Of a stretch of DNA of 64,000 nt, positions 33,588-43,422 are shown piece by piece. The notes under the pieces were generated by a model, which was not told the DNA's origin, ran no database searches, and saw only the letters and a list, made by a program, of their open reading frames with translations. The DNA lies in NCBI GenBank assembly GCA_964606695.1, contig CAZSHG010000009.1, positions 1 through 64,000 on the forward strand, written 5' to 3'. The DNA comes from CAZSHG01 sp964606695 [NCBI: uncultured bacterium] (lineage in GTDB: Bacteria; UBP14; UBA6098). A program made the translations under genes and the position numbers. Position 1 is the stretch's first letter. Each line of letters opens with the position of its first letter.

Positions 33588-34318
33588 CCGGATTATCGGT
33601 GAAAGATATTGTTATCGTAATAATCGTTATCGTTGCTGTTGGCACAAGCTATTTTGCGTTATGCCAATATTCGGATAATCGAGAACTAATTCAGAACTGG
33701 GCGAGGATACATGCGGAAGTGGCAAAGCACCGCGAAATGACGGATTCCCTTAAAAACCTTGCCGATTCGACCTCCGGACTCGCCAGGAGTCTGGAAGTCC
33801 AATTGGAAAGCCTCGAAGAGCCCGGATATTACCTCGTCGTGGATACGGATGCAAAAGAATTTCAGTTACGCAAGGGAAATAGAGTCATTCGGGAAGGATT
33901 ATGCGGTGTTGGCAAAGGATTCACCGTAAGAGGTTCGAGAAGCTGGAATTTCGAAACGCCAAAAGGCGAACGTGAAGTCGTAAGTAAAAATATAAATCCC
34001 ACGTGGAACAGGCCGAGCTGGCACTGGCAGGAACAGGGCAAATCCGTGCCGGACGATTTTATTACTTTCAGCCCCAACATGCCTGAATCAGAGAAGCGGG
34101 AAGCGTATCGTATTCTGTCATCTCGTGAGAAGGATCTCGTCAGGTCCGTTCCCGGCGCGCTTGGGCGATATAGTCTTGGATTGGGAGATGGATATTATAT
34201 TCATTACGGCACCGGATTAGGGCAGGCTCAGTCACACGGTTGTATTAGACTATCTTCCGGCGATCTCGAAGCTATATTTCGCGTTCTCGAGGTCGGAGAT
34301 CCCGTATATATTTATTGA
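33584..34318 (+). CDS. L,D-transpeptidase (YkuD family), membrane-anchored
   Basis: The 244-residue protein has an N-terminal membrane anchor (IVIVIIVIVAVGTSYFAL), a short coiled-coil-like stretch and a YkuD domain with IHYGTGLGQAQSHGCIRLSS. Cys in SHGCIRL is the catalytic residue and the His is 13 residues earlier. It should cross-link or trim peptidoglycan or attach proteins to it, on the outside of the inner membrane. Its start overlaps the SDR gene by 4 bases (ATGA). A long hairpin follows the stop. Confidence 0.9.
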   Translation: MTGLSVKDIVIVIIVIVAVGTSYFALCQYSDNRELIQNWARIHAEVAKHREMTDSLKNLADSTSGLARSLEVQLESLEEPGYYLVVDTDAKEFQLRKGNRVIREGLCGVGKGFTVRGSRSWNFETPKGEREVVSKNINPTWNRPSWHWQEQGKSVPDDFITFSPNMPESEKREAYRILSSREKDLVRSVPGALGRYSLGLGDGYYIHYGTGLGQAQSHGCIRLSSGDLEAIFRVLEVGDPVYIY

Positions 34319-34337
34319 TTTATTGGCCATCCACGCA

Positions 34338-34391
34338 AAGCCGTTGGCACAAGGATTGCGACATGCCCGGCAATCCTTGTGCCAACGGCTT
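34338..34391. terminator. Perfect 22-bp inverted repeat between convergent genes
   Basis: AAGCCGTTGGCACAAGGATT plus GC (34338-34359) is perfectly inverted at 34370-34391 around a 10-base loop. It lies between the convergent L,D-transpeptidase and diguanylate cyclase genes. It could serve as a bidirectional terminator, although it lacks a long T-run, or it may be a dispersed repeat. Confidence 0.6.
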
Positions 34392-34400
34392 CTTCTGCAG

Positions 34401-35273
34401 TTAAGCTTCTTCGATTTCGGAAAGTGCGGGTTCGCCTTTAGGTTTGAATACCACGCAGGCGTTTCTTCCCCGCTCCTTGGCGAGATATAACGCCCTATCG
34501 GCCCTGTGGATTAAGCTTTGAGTATTGAACACATCCTCGGCTCGTATCGAGGCTACGCCTGTGCTAATTGTAACGTAAGCGGAACAGGTATTTAAGCGGT
34601 GTTCTATATTCAGATTCAAGATGGCTTCCTGAGCCTCCAAAGATAATTCATAAGCCTGTTCGGTTGAGGTATTAGGCAGGACGATAGCGAATTCTTCTCC
34701 GCCGTATCTCGCAACAAGATAACGAGGCTTGTTATATACACTGCTGAGTGTTTTGGCGATTTTCTTTAAGCATTCATCGCCCTGGAGATGTCCGTAGGTG
34801 TCGTTATAGTATTTAAACCTGTCCACGTCGGACAGGTTAAGGGAAAGAGTCGTCTTTTCCGCCCTGGATTTCTTCCATTCGTTGGCCAGATAACGGTCAA
34901 ACAGCCTTCGATTTGAAATCAAAGTGAGTCCGTCCAGGTTTGCGAGACGATTGAGTTCTGCGTTGGCTTTGCTCAGTTCCTCGGTTCTTTCGGATACGAG
35001 TCTTTCCAGGTCGAGAGAATATATCTCGAGACGTTTTTTCGTCTCTTCCAATTCGGAAATGACGGATTCGAGATGGTATTCTCGAGCCTCGACTTTTACC
35101 ATCATCATCCCGAAAGCCTCCGCGAGCCGCATCAATTCTTTTGGGAATTTTCCGTCGGACATAATAGAGAAAAGCTGACGGACGTCAGAACTCTCGTATT
35201 TACCCTGAGCTATCTGTTTGCAGAGAGTCTCGAGTTTGTTCAGAAGTAATCTTGTTTTAGCTACATCGACCAT
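34401..35273 (-). CDS. Diguanylate cyclase (GGDEF), soluble
   Basis: From the preferred ATG at 35273 the protein is 290 residues: an N-terminal helical region, a coiled coil (YHLESVISELEETKKRLEIY to ERLVSERTEELSKANAELN) and a GGDEF domain with DGLTLISNRRLFDRYL and active site YGGEEFAIVLP. The GGEEF form should make cyclic di-GMP. No RxxD inhibitory site precedes it. An open frame continues to 35402, but that extension is basic and AT-rich and no ribosome site supports any start, so the start is uncertain. It is convergent with the transpeptidase gene. Confidence 0.88.
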   Translation of the reverse strand: MVDVAKTRLLLNKLETLCKQIAQGKYESSDVRQLFSIMSDGKFPKELMRLAEAFGMMMVKVEAREYHLESVISELEETKKRLEIYSLDLERLVSERTEELSKANAELNRLANLDGLTLISNRRLFDRYLANEWKKSRAEKTTLSLNLSDVDRFKYYNDTYGHLQGDECLKKIAKTLSSVYNKPRYLVARYGGEEFAIVLPNTSTEQAYELSLEAQEAILNLNIEHRLNTCSAYVTISTGVASIRAEDVFNTQSLIHRADRALYLAKERGRNACVVFKPKGEPALSEIEEA

Positions 35274-35500
35274 AATATGATACATAATAATAGATAAAAT
35301 CCGTTTACGCAAGAATCGATTTTCACGTTTATTTATTATTATGATTACGGTTTCCTGGAATAAACTCTCAAAATAGAGATATCGCACGATCTGTATAGCC
35401 ATAGTTCTAAGATTTTTAAGAATGAGATATTAATAAATTTGATCGGTGCGCCCTTAATTCCCGTTAAACGGCGGTAATTTTGAAGATTCGTAGAAATTTC

Positions 35501-35528
35501 TTGAATAATCGATGCTATACCTTATATT
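35501..35528 (+). promoter_or_regulatory. Predicted promoter of the PorV/PorQ-like gene
   Basis: TTGAAT (35501-35506), 16-base spacer, TATATT (35523-35528), 37 bases before the GTG start at 35566. The -35 box is weak. Confidence 0.4.
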
Positions 35529-35565
35529 ACAGAGTTGATGTAATTTTAATTTCAGGCAGGTATAG

Positions 35566-36390
35566 GTGATTTTCGGCAATAATATAACATATCCTTTATT
35601 TCTTGAAAGTGTGATTGTTGTAGTATTTTTACTACCTGCGATTACTTTTGGAGCTTTCGACGGTATGGTCGATTGGAGTGCGAGCGGTGGCGTGGCGGTA
35701 TCGGCGGTAAGTGAAGGCTCGAACTCTTTCCGGGGCAATCCTTCAGGTATATTGCATGTTGAGGAATGGGGCGCTTCCGCTTCCTGGCACCGTGAATGGG
35801 AACTCGACGAGTTGTCTTCGGGTAATGTTTCAGGGATTTTATCAAGATCGTGGGGGAGTATTGCTATCGGCGGTTCTTTCGTCGGAGACGCCGCTCTTTA
35901 TACTGAGAGCATAGTCGGCGCCGCTTATGCGAGAAGGATCGGCAAACTCGAAGCCGGAATTCGAGCTAATTTTGGGATGGCACGAACCGACAATTGGAAC
36001 GCAAACACAATTTTAATAGGTGTGGGGGCGATGTATCCAACGAGCAAAGTCGCGTCGGTCGGTTTTTGGGTGGATAATATTACGGCATCGAAAATAGACG
36101 GCAATGTAATCCCCATGCGAAGTGCAATCGGTGTGAAATATTATCCGACGAACTGGATAAACCTCCATGCGGATTATTATCTCGAAGGCGACCAAAAAGC
36201 TACCATGAGGTTCGGGCAGGAAACGATTATAGCCGAACTCGTATCGATTCGCGGGGGAGTTAATTTCCGCCCGAATACCTATCATTTTGGGCTGGGTGTT
36301 TTATATAATGATTTTGAATTATCATGGAGTTATATCGCGCATCCCGAACTCGGCGGGAGTATGATGGTCGGCCTCGAATACGAAAGGTAA
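35566..36390 (+). CDS. PorV/PorQ-like outer-membrane barrel protein
   Basis: The 274-residue protein (GTG start) has a hydrophobic export signal ending near ITFGAFDG. It then shows repeated amphipathic strands with turn motifs typical of the PorV/PorQ/FadL-like group: GSNSFRGNPSGI, ASWHREWELDE, VGFWVDNIT, GVKYYPTNWINLHADYYLEG, FRPNTYHFGLGVLYNDFELS. The family includes outer-membrane components of type IX secretion. It is the only candidate secretion component in the window and would suit the many sorting-domain proteins. It is followed at 6 bases by the dGTPase gene. Confidence 0.65.
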   Translation: MIFGNNITYPLFLESVIVVVFLLPAITFGAFDGMVDWSASGGVAVSAVSEGSNSFRGNPSGILHVEEWGASASWHREWELDELSSGNVSGILSRSWGSIAIGGSFVGDAALYTESIVGAAYARRIGKLEAGIRANFGMARTDNWNANTILIGVGAMYPTSKVASVGFWVDNITASKIDGNVIPMRSAIGVKYYPTNWINLHADYYLEGDQKATMRFGQETIIAELVSIRGGVNFRPNTYHFGLGVLYNDFELSWSYIAHPELGGSMMVGLEYER

Positions 36391-36396
36391 TACATT

Positions 36397-37554
36397 TTGC
36401 ACGGCGTAGATAAACATAACGAAATAGAAAAACTAATTCTGAAACCCTACGCTACTCGTAACGCCGATTCGCGGGGGAGAGCTCATCCCGAACCGAAGCA
36501 TAAATACCGACCGCCCTTTGAAAGGGACAGAGAGAGGATAATCCACACGTCTTCCTTCAGGCGCCTGACATATAAGACGCAGGTTTTTGTCAACAACGAA
36601 GGCGATCATTTCCGGACACGGCTTACACATACACTGGAAACCGCGACTATCGCCCGTTCGATAGCCTTCGCACTGGGACTAAACACGGACCTGACAGAGG
36701 CTATCAGTCTTGCCCACGACCTCGGACATACTCCCTTCGGTCACACCGGCGAGGAAGTCCTCGATGAATTGATGACCGACGCGGGAGGCTTTGAACACAA
36801 TCGCCAGAGCCTTCGGGTAGTCGATTTCCTCGAAGTGCGGTATCCTAATTTTGAAGGACTTAATCTGACGTTTGAAACCCGCGAGGGAATCCAGAAGCAC
36901 GTTACGCGATATGATTCCGCACCCGATAACGAGGAGTTCCCCGGACGATGGCCTTCAGCCGAAGCCCAGGTAGTTTGTATCGCGGACGAAATCGCATATA
37001 TGTGCCACGATATCGACGACGGATTATATTCGGGGCTTCTGGATTTCGACGAAGCCGTGAAAGATTTGCCCCTCTGGGGAGAACTGGTTCGGGACGTCAG
37101 AAAAGAACACTCCGGTATTAGCGACGAGTTGTTGCGTAAGGAAGCCGTGAGACGTCTCGTTAATATTCAGGTTACAGATGCGATCGAGGCGTCGGATAAA
37201 CTGCTTAAAGAAATCGAACCGAAAAGCCCGGACGACGTGCGTTCGCTCGAACCTAAAGTAATTATTCATTCCGAAGATTTGACCGTATGGAACGAATTGT
37301 TGGGTAAATACCTGTTCGACAATCTTTATCGGCACTATAAAGTCCTGCAAATGAGCACCAAAGCTCGAATGATAATCGAGGGGCTTTTCGATTATTACAT
37401 CGAAGATTCCCGACAACTTCCCGAAGGTAGCCTTAAACGACTGGACAGGGAACCGGAAAAAATCGTTGTTGCAGATTACATCGCCGGCATGACCGATCGT
37501 TACGCCATGCGGGAATACAAGAAATTCACTGATCCTTTTGAAAAACTACTTTAG
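36397..37554 (+). CDS. dgt: Deoxyguanosinetriphosphate triphosphohydrolase-like (HD domain)
   Basis: The 385-residue protein shows the dGTPase family pattern: RTRLTHTLETATIAR, SLAHDLGHTPFGHTGEE and GGFEHNRQSLRVV. The HD motif residues (His in LTHTLE, His-Asp in AHDLGH) coordinate the metal. It should hydrolyse dNTPs to deoxynucleoside and triphosphate. TTG is the likely start (36397), 6 bases after the PorV-like stop, with AAAGG upstream. The C-terminal helices (YIAGMTDRYAMREYKKF) match the family's regulatory end. The gene placement next to a surface barrel gene is probably incidental. Confidence 0.9.
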   Translation: MHGVDKHNEIEKLILKPYATRNADSRGRAHPEPKHKYRPPFERDRERIIHTSSFRRLTYKTQVFVNNEGDHFRTRLTHTLETATIARSIAFALGLNTDLTEAISLAHDLGHTPFGHTGEEVLDELMTDAGGFEHNRQSLRVVDFLEVRYPNFEGLNLTFETREGIQKHVTRYDSAPDNEEFPGRWPSAEAQVVCIADEIAYMCHDIDDGLYSGLLDFDEAVKDLPLWGELVRDVRKEHSGISDELLRKEAVRRLVNIQVTDAIEASDKLLKEIEPKSPDDVRSLEPKVIIHSEDLTVWNELLGKYLFDNLYRHYKVLQMSTKARMIIEGLFDYYIEDSRQLPEGSLKRLDREPEKIVVADYIAGMTDRYAMREYKKFTDPFEKLL

Positions 37555-37595
37555 TAAATGATTATTAAATAAAGAAAGAATAACCAGGAGGAAAA

Positions 37596-40500
37596 ATGAG
37601 AAGACTACTAATTATTGCGATTATGCTTGTCGTCGTCGGTTTTGTGGCGGCACGCGACGCGGAACAAACCGCGTATCAAGCCCTACTCAACGATTATTCG
37701 AAGGGCGACATATCGATCGATACCTATGTCGAAAACCTCGTTTATGTCGTAAAGGCTCCAGAAAGACTATCTTCCGAATATCGGTCTCTCCCGGTCGGTC
37801 GATGTGGGACGCTTCCGCTGGTCGAAGCGTATAACCACATGGATGAGGTCTCCGAGGAAACCGAGGAACGATTACGCCCGTTGATGTCGCGTCCCTGGGG
37901 GCTTTCTCAGACTTACGATACGGATCATTTCAAGTTCCATTATACCACTACCGGCGGAGACGCTACGACCACAAGCTTCGTTTCGCAGATGGCCAGCGCT
38001 TTTGAGAACTCGTGGGATCATCTGGTTGCAATGGGATTCGATACTCCGCCGTCCGATGGTTCCGGCGGCGGCGATTCAAGATACGACGTATATATCCGTA
38101 ATCTATCACCCGGTATTCTCGGTTATTGTGAGCCGGAAGCGAATGTCCCATCGACGCCGTGGAACGACGCAACGAGTTTTATCAATATGCGCAATAGCTA
38201 TTCGGGCTACGGCAGTCCGGCGACGCAGTTGATGCAGTCAACTGCCGTGCACGAGCTGTTCCACGGTTTCCAGATGGGATACGACGCCAGCGAATCGCCC
38301 TGGTTCATGGAGGTCTCCTCGGTCTGGATCGAGGACGATATGTATCCATCTTATAATGATGAACACTCGTTCTTATCTGTATTTTTCAACAATCCCGAAG
38401 TTACAATTACCACGTATAACGGTTCCCACGAATACGGCAGTTATCTCCTCGCTACGTATCTTGAAAGCGAATTCGGTGTCGGGACTATGTATGAAATATG
38501 GGAACAGTGCAAATGGGTTACGGTCCTGGCCGCAATTCAAGGCGTGGCATCGGATAACGGTTCGTCGCGTAATGCGGTTTTCACTGAGTTCTATCAGTGG
38601 AACCTGTTCACCGGTAGCCGGGCTTCTCTGGGACATTACACCGAAGGTTCCATGTTCCCGGAAATCCATATCGAGGACGTTATTTACCCGAGCGATTATC
38701 CAGTTACCGGTGGGGGAAGTTCACATTGGCCGGATCATCTTGCATCGAATTATTTAGAATTTAACGTCCCGGGTGGCGCTACAGGGCCTTTCTCGATTAC
38801 CTTCGACGGTGAAGACGGTGGTGTGTGGTCGGCTCAATTGATATTCCCGGGGACCTCGTCCTATGCCACTATGGATATTTCACTCGATTCCTACGGTTAT
38901 GGTTACGTATCGATTCCCGATTCGATCTATACAGATTATTCGAATATATATTTAGTAGTCGGCCAGCTTTCGACATCCGGGAATGATTGGACTTACGCCT
39001 ATTCCGCCGTTTTCGATACTATAGTGCCCACATATAACCCGCCCCGCAATCTTGTCGCAACCAGCGGTGTTTCTGGAAGCGTTCCATTGGTTTGGGATCC
39101 CCCGGTCGGCGGCGGCACCGGCGGTGAGGAAGAAATCTACTACGACGATGGAACGGCAACAGGATATTTACCTTCAACCGTATTCGGTTCTACCGATATT
39201 ACTGAATATGTTAAATTCACATGCACATCACCTTGCACCCTGCTTACTGTGAAATTGATGGGTTACAGCGGAACAGGGACATATAATAACGTTGGAATCC
39301 GCGTTTGGGGTGAATCTGGAGGCGATTCGCCGGGTATAGAAGAAGGATCGGCGAGGTCGTTTCTTCCAACTGGAGCCGTGTGGGATGAATACGATATTTC
39401 AGGAGAGGCGATTACTTTCCCCGCAGGCGATTTCTTCCTGGGGATAGATAGAAGCACCGACGGTGAAACATGTTTGATGGTGGACGATTCAACTACGGTT
39501 AGCCGTAGTTTTGCAATCGTCGATGATTCTCTTCTCTATGGTATCCCATACGATTATTTGCTTCGCGCTATAGTAAAGGTCGGTTCCAGGAGATATTCTC
39601 TCGCTCCGAATGAAGGCCTTAGACCACTCGATCCTGCCGGCGGATATACGATTGCGGGGATTATCGGCGATCCTTTTATCCTCGACGAACCTATAATCCC
39701 GCTTGAACCTTATCGCCGACCGACGGAAACTCCCACAAATTATAAGGTTTACCGTAGCACTACTCCCGGCGGCCCATGGACATCGGCAATTGCCTACCCG
39801 ACCGAAGAATCTTACGACGATGGCACGGTTACGGATGGGACAAATTATTACTATGTCGTTACTGCACAATATTCAGGCGGCGAATCCGGACCGTCAAATC
39901 AGGCCAGCGCCACTCCTGGCGGAGGTGGCGACACATCGGATTACGAACTGATTATCAACGCGGATACTTCCGCAATGAGCCTTGGAATATGGTGGTCTGA
40001 CGGCTGGGCTGAAGTCCTGACTGTGGATAGACCCGCGAAGCTTATAAGCCTGTTATATGGGATTTATACTACAGGTCTCGGCGCTTATCGCCCGGGATTA
40101 CATCATTGGCAGGATAACAGAATCGTAGGTGATCTTTTACCGCGAATCGAGGAAGAATGTGGGTTCAGTGCATCCGATACCGGATGGACATATTACCTAT
40201 TCGACGTCGAAGATTATAATCAATACGTAAACGGCGATTTCGTTGTGTCCATGAAGCAGGTTACCGGCAACGAGTTCATTGTTCATGAACCTATAGCTTC
40301 AACCGAAGACGAGTTCCTATATAACGACAGTCTCGATCTATGGTTCCATCCCGATACCGGCGTGTTCTACATTGGCGCGATTGTCGATTATGTGGATTCT
40401 ACGGATCGTTACTCGATATCCGGCCTCGTTTCACTATCCGGCGGCACCGGCGGAAGCCCACCGCCAACAGATTTGTCGGGAAGTATCGTCAGTATTCCCG

Positions 40501-43370
40501 GTCTCGGTATTGCCGAAACTACTGATGCTTCCGGTGCGTATTCGATCGATTCTCTTCAACCCGGCAATTACATGGTTACCGCGAGTCGTATCTGGTATGA
40601 TCCAATGTCTGTGCTGGTTTCCGTCGGTAGCGACGTAAATCAGGATTTCAACCTCATTCCGTTCAACCTGCCTGTGAATCCTCCGAGATTTGTAGCGGCG
40701 CGCAGTTTCCAGGACGGCGCTGTTACGCTTAATTGGCTGGGCCCCGTTGGAAGTCCCGGAACTAACGAGTGGCTCTCCGACTGGGAATCCGATACGATGT
40801 ATTGGTATCGTTCGGGACTAAACTCAGGATCCGTAGAATGCCATAAATTCGATATCTGGGCGCCGTGCACATTGAAAAACGCAAGAATCGCGTTTTACGA
40901 TTCGGTCGGTGTTTACGATAATATCGAGTTCAATATCTGGGGCGACGACGGGTCGGAATATCCCGATTTCACAAATGAGTTGATTACTCCCCTTGTTATT
41001 TCTCCCACACCGTATAGCCCAACTACTGGAATACAATTCACAGAAATAAATCTGGATAGCCTTGGGCGTTCTATTGAACTCCTACCGGGAGACAAGATAC
41101 ACGTTGGAGTCGAACATCTAACTTCGCATCCAAGTATAATCCAGGATAATAGCGTTCCCTCCGAAACGCCGACGCCCAGCAAAATATACGATGCTTCCAG
41201 CGGAACCTGGAGTATCGAAATGGGCGATTTCTTGCTCGAGGCCTACGCCGAATATTTCGAGTATGCGGGAAGGCCTATGAGACCGGAACCTCCTGCACCC
41301 GAGTTGAGACGACACGATAAGTTCGCTTCTCCGGTGCCCCTGGGAGATACTCCAAGACTTCGACCCATGGAGGGCACCACGGTCGATTTCTACGATATCT
41401 ATAGAACTGACGATATATCCGATACGACCTCGTTCGAACTGATAGTTTCCGCGCCCGGCGATAGCAATAGCTGGGTCGATGCGACCGTGACCAACGACCA
41501 GTGGTATTTCTATTATGTCAAAACCCACCAATCGCACGGTATTTCTGATAGATCTACTATAGTGATGGCTTATCCAAAAACTCAGGACGATTCCGCTATG
41601 GTGCTTCTGGTCGATGACGACGGAAGTAGCTGGGCGGGCGGCGTCGATGAAGCCTGGGCTTATATACAAGCGATGTTGGATGCCGAAATCCATTTTAATG
41701 GATACGATATCTCCACACCTTACGGCGATAGCCCCTCGCTCTCGACGTTATCCGACCACACTGCCGTAATCTGGTGGACTGGCGTTCTCGCTTCGGATAG
41801 CACGACGCTGTCTCCTTCGGATGAAACTTTAATCGAAAACTATCTTTCCGCCGGAGGGAATTTCGCATTGTTCGCCCAGGATTACCTGTGGGATCGTTAC
41901 ATCGGCGGCTTTAGTTCCTCGGATTTCCCCGCCGTTCAGTTCGATCTGGATTCCGCCGCTCAGGATAGCTGGAGCATAAGTAGCTCGCAGTTCGCGTCCC
42001 TAACCGGCTATGACGGCGGGCCGTTCTCGGGAATAAGTCTGATGATCACCAGCCCCTTTGGCAATTTCAACCTCTGGCCGGATATTCTTGTAGGCGATTC
42101 CATTCTCGCCTACGTCAACGACGGTTCGGTTTCCGGACCAGCAATTTGCGGTAAAAAGGGAGTGGGTTTCAATACAGTATTCTCCACAGTCCCGCTTTCG
42201 GCGATGATCGACACTACCGCGCCGTCAACCAGGGAAGATTTCATTATGCGGATTCTCGATGATTTCTTCGGACTTTTCGGCCCGGAAAACGTCGATATAT
42301 CTTACAACATGACCACGGGTTGGAATATGGTCTCGCTTCCCGTCGATCTCGATAATAACACCGCCGGTTATGTCTTCCCGGGGCGCGTTGGCGAAGTCTA
42401 TACATACGATCCATCCTCCGGAGATTATACCTCCACGGATTCGATATTTCCCGGAAAGGGTTATTTCGTCCTGTATTTCGACGATACCACGATTACGCAT
42501 AACGCGCCGCCGGTTCTATCCATAAGCGAAATCCTCGGTCGCGGTTGGAACCAGGTGGGTGGCGTTTATGCTGATTCTACAATCCCCTTCGGTGTAGCTT
42601 CATTCTCGCCGGATGAATTCGTTACGGGTAATTTCTTCGGGTGGAACGGTTCGGATTATTTTTCCGCTACCGGATTCGACGCCGGTTCGGGTTATTGGGC
42701 TCTCGTTTCGGATGCCTGCACTCTGTCTATGGGTTCCGGCGCGAGATGCCGCCCGGCACCGGAATGTTCCGCGATGGATCTCAATATCGACGGAACTTCG
42801 TTGAGACTTGGACTCGGTAATGAGATAATCGGTTACAGGCCGCCCCCGGCGCCTTTCCAGACGGCATCGACGGCGTATCTTATCGAGAAAGGAGTTCCTT
42901 GCCTTATATCGATTAAGGAAGCCGGCGAATGGACATTGAAACTGGATTCACAGCAAGAGATTGTGTGTAGTAATTCCTCCAATGTCCTGTTTATTCTCTA
43001 CGATGGCGAAAAACAAATCGAACTGAACGATGGTAAGGTCATCGATCTCTGTGCGGGAACATACCGGATTACCGCCAGAATCCTACCTTCGGAATTCGTT
43101 TTGCACGACGCGGTTCCCAACCCATTCAACGCTTCGACAATGATAGCGTTTGAACTGCCCACGGAGTCGAATCTTTTGCTGGAAATATACGACCTTTCCG
43201 GCCGAAAAGTGCGGATTCTTGTCGATGGGGAATTCTCTCCCGGCGTTTATAGAGAATCGTGGAACGGAGAGACGGATAGCGGGACGGAATTGCCGACAGG
43301 GCTATACTTCTATAGGCTGACAGCGGATTCCGGATTCTCGCAAACCAGACGAATGGTGTTGGTTAAATAG
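37596..43370 (+). CDS. Giant exported metalloprotease-like mosaic protein with sorting domain
   Basis: The 1924-residue protein has a signal peptide (MRRLLIIAIMLVVVGFVAA) and an N-terminal putative metalloprotease region with HELFH (219-223) in TAVHELFHGFQMGYDASE, like MXAN_6640-type proteins. Repeated Ig/fibronectin-like and jelly-roll segments, a carboxypeptidase-regulatory-like domain (ISGLVSLSGG to MVTASRIWYD) and a region recalling a Rossmann-like ThuA/glutaminase fold (VLLVDDDGSSWAGG, VIWWTGVLAS) follow. The end is a FlgD-type sorting domain (NASTMIAFELP, LEIYDLSGRKVRIL, GLYFYRL, RRMVLVK). CAGGAGG precedes the ATG. It is a likely large surface or secreted protease; domain borders are approximate. 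Confidence 0.8.
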   Translation: MRRLLIIAIMLVVVGFVAARDAEQTAYQALLNDYSKGDISIDTYVENLVYVVKAPERLSSEYRSLPVGRCGTLPLVEAYNHMDEVSEETEERLRPLMSRPWGLSQTYDTDHFKFHYTTTGGDATTTSFVSQMASAFENSWDHLVAMGFDTPPSDGSGGGDSRYDVYIRNLSPGILGYCEPEANVPSTPWNDATSFINMRNSYSGYGSPATQLMQSTAVHELFHGFQMGYDASESPWFMEVSSVWIEDDMYPSYNDEHSFLSVFFNNPEVTITTYNGSHEYGSYLLATYLESEFGVGTMYEIWEQCKWVTVLAAIQGVASDNGSSRNAVFTEFYQWNLFTGSRASLGHYTEGSMFPEIHIEDVIYPSDYPVTGGGSSHWPDHLASNYLEFNVPGGATGPFSITFDGEDGGVWSAQLIFPGTSSYATMDISLDSYGYGYVSIPDSIYTDYSNIYLVVGQLSTSGNDWTYAYSAVFDTIVPTYNPPRNLVATSGVSGSVPLVWDPPVGGGTGGEEEIYYDDGTATGYLPSTVFGSTDITEYVKFTCTSPCTLLTVKLMGYSGTGTYNNVGIRVWGESGGDSPGIEEGSARSFLPTGAVWDEYDISGEAITFPAGDFFLGIDRSTDGETCLMVDDSTTVSRSFAIVDDSLLYGIPYDYLLRAIVKVGSRRYSLAPNEGLRPLDPAGGYTIAGIIGDPFILDEPIIPLEPYRRPTETPTNYKVYRSTTPGGPWTSAIAYPTEESYDDGTVTDGTNYYYVVTAQYSGGESGPSNQASATPGGGGDTSDYELIINADTSAMSLGIWWSDGWAEVLTVDRPAKLISLLYGIYTTGLGAYRPGLHHWQDNRIVGDLLPRIEEECGFSASDTGWTYYLFDVEDYNQYVNGDFVVSMKQVTGNEFIVHEPIASTEDEFLYNDSLDLWFHPDTGVFYIGAIVDYVDSTDRYSISGLVSLSGGTGGSPPPTDLSGSIVSIPGLGIAETTDASGAYSIDSLQPGNYMVTASRIWYDPMSVLVSVGSDVNQDFNLIPFNLPVNPPRFVAARSFQDGAVTLNWLGPVGSPGTNEWLSDWESDTMYWYRSGLNSGSVECHKFDIWAPCTLKNARIAFYDSVGVYDNIEFNIWGDDGSEYPDFTNELITPLVISPTPYSPTTGIQFTEINLDSLGRSIELLPGDKIHVGVEHLTSHPSIIQDNSVPSETPTPSKIYDASSGTWSIEMGDFLLEAYAEYFEYAGRPMRPEPPAPELRRHDKFASPVPLGDTPRLRPMEGTTVDFYDIYRTDDISDTTSFELIVSAPGDSNSWVDATVTNDQWYFYYVKTHQSHGISDRSTIVMAYPKTQDDSAMVLLVDDDGSSWAGGVDEAWAYIQAMLDAEIHFNGYDISTPYGDSPSLSTLSDHTAVIWWTGVLASDSTTLSPSDETLIENYLSAGGNFALFAQDYLWDRYIGGFSSSDFPAVQFDLDSAAQDSWSISSSQFASLTGYDGGPFSGISLMITSPFGNFNLWPDILVGDSILAYVNDGSVSGPAICGKKGVGFNTVFSTVPLSAMIDTTAPSTREDFIMRILDDFFGLFGPENVDISYNMTTGWNMVSLPVDLDNNTAGYVFPGRVGEVYTYDPSSGDYTSTDSIFPGKGYFVLYFDDTTITHNAPPVLSISEILGRGWNQVGGVYADSTIPFGVASFSPDEFVTGNFFGWNGSDYFSATGFDAGSGYWALVSDACTLSMGSGARCRPAPECSAMDLNIDGTSLRLGLGNEIIGYRPPPAPFQTASTAYLIEKGVPCLISIKEAGEWTLKLDSQQEIVCSNSSNVLFILYDGEKQIELNDGKVIDLCAGTYRITARILPSEFVLHDAVPNPFNASTMIAFELPTESNLLLEIYDLSGRKVRILVDGEFSPGVYRESWNGETDSGTELPTGLYFYRLTADSGFSQTRRMVLVK

Positions 43371-43381
43371 GAAATAATAAT

Positions 43382-43410
43382 GGGGCGGCGTTAACGGTTA
43401 GCGCCGCCCC
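43382..43410. terminator. GC-rich stem-loop between giant protease and lipoprotein genes
   Basis: GGGGCGGCGTTAAC and GTTAGCGCCGCCCC pair over 14 positions with one G-T wobble. It follows the giant protease stop by 11 bases and ends 12 bases before the lipoprotein ATG. There is no T-run, so it may be a transcript-end or a leader structure rather than a classic terminator. Confidence 0.6.
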
Positions 43411-43422
43411 GAAAAATCGAAT

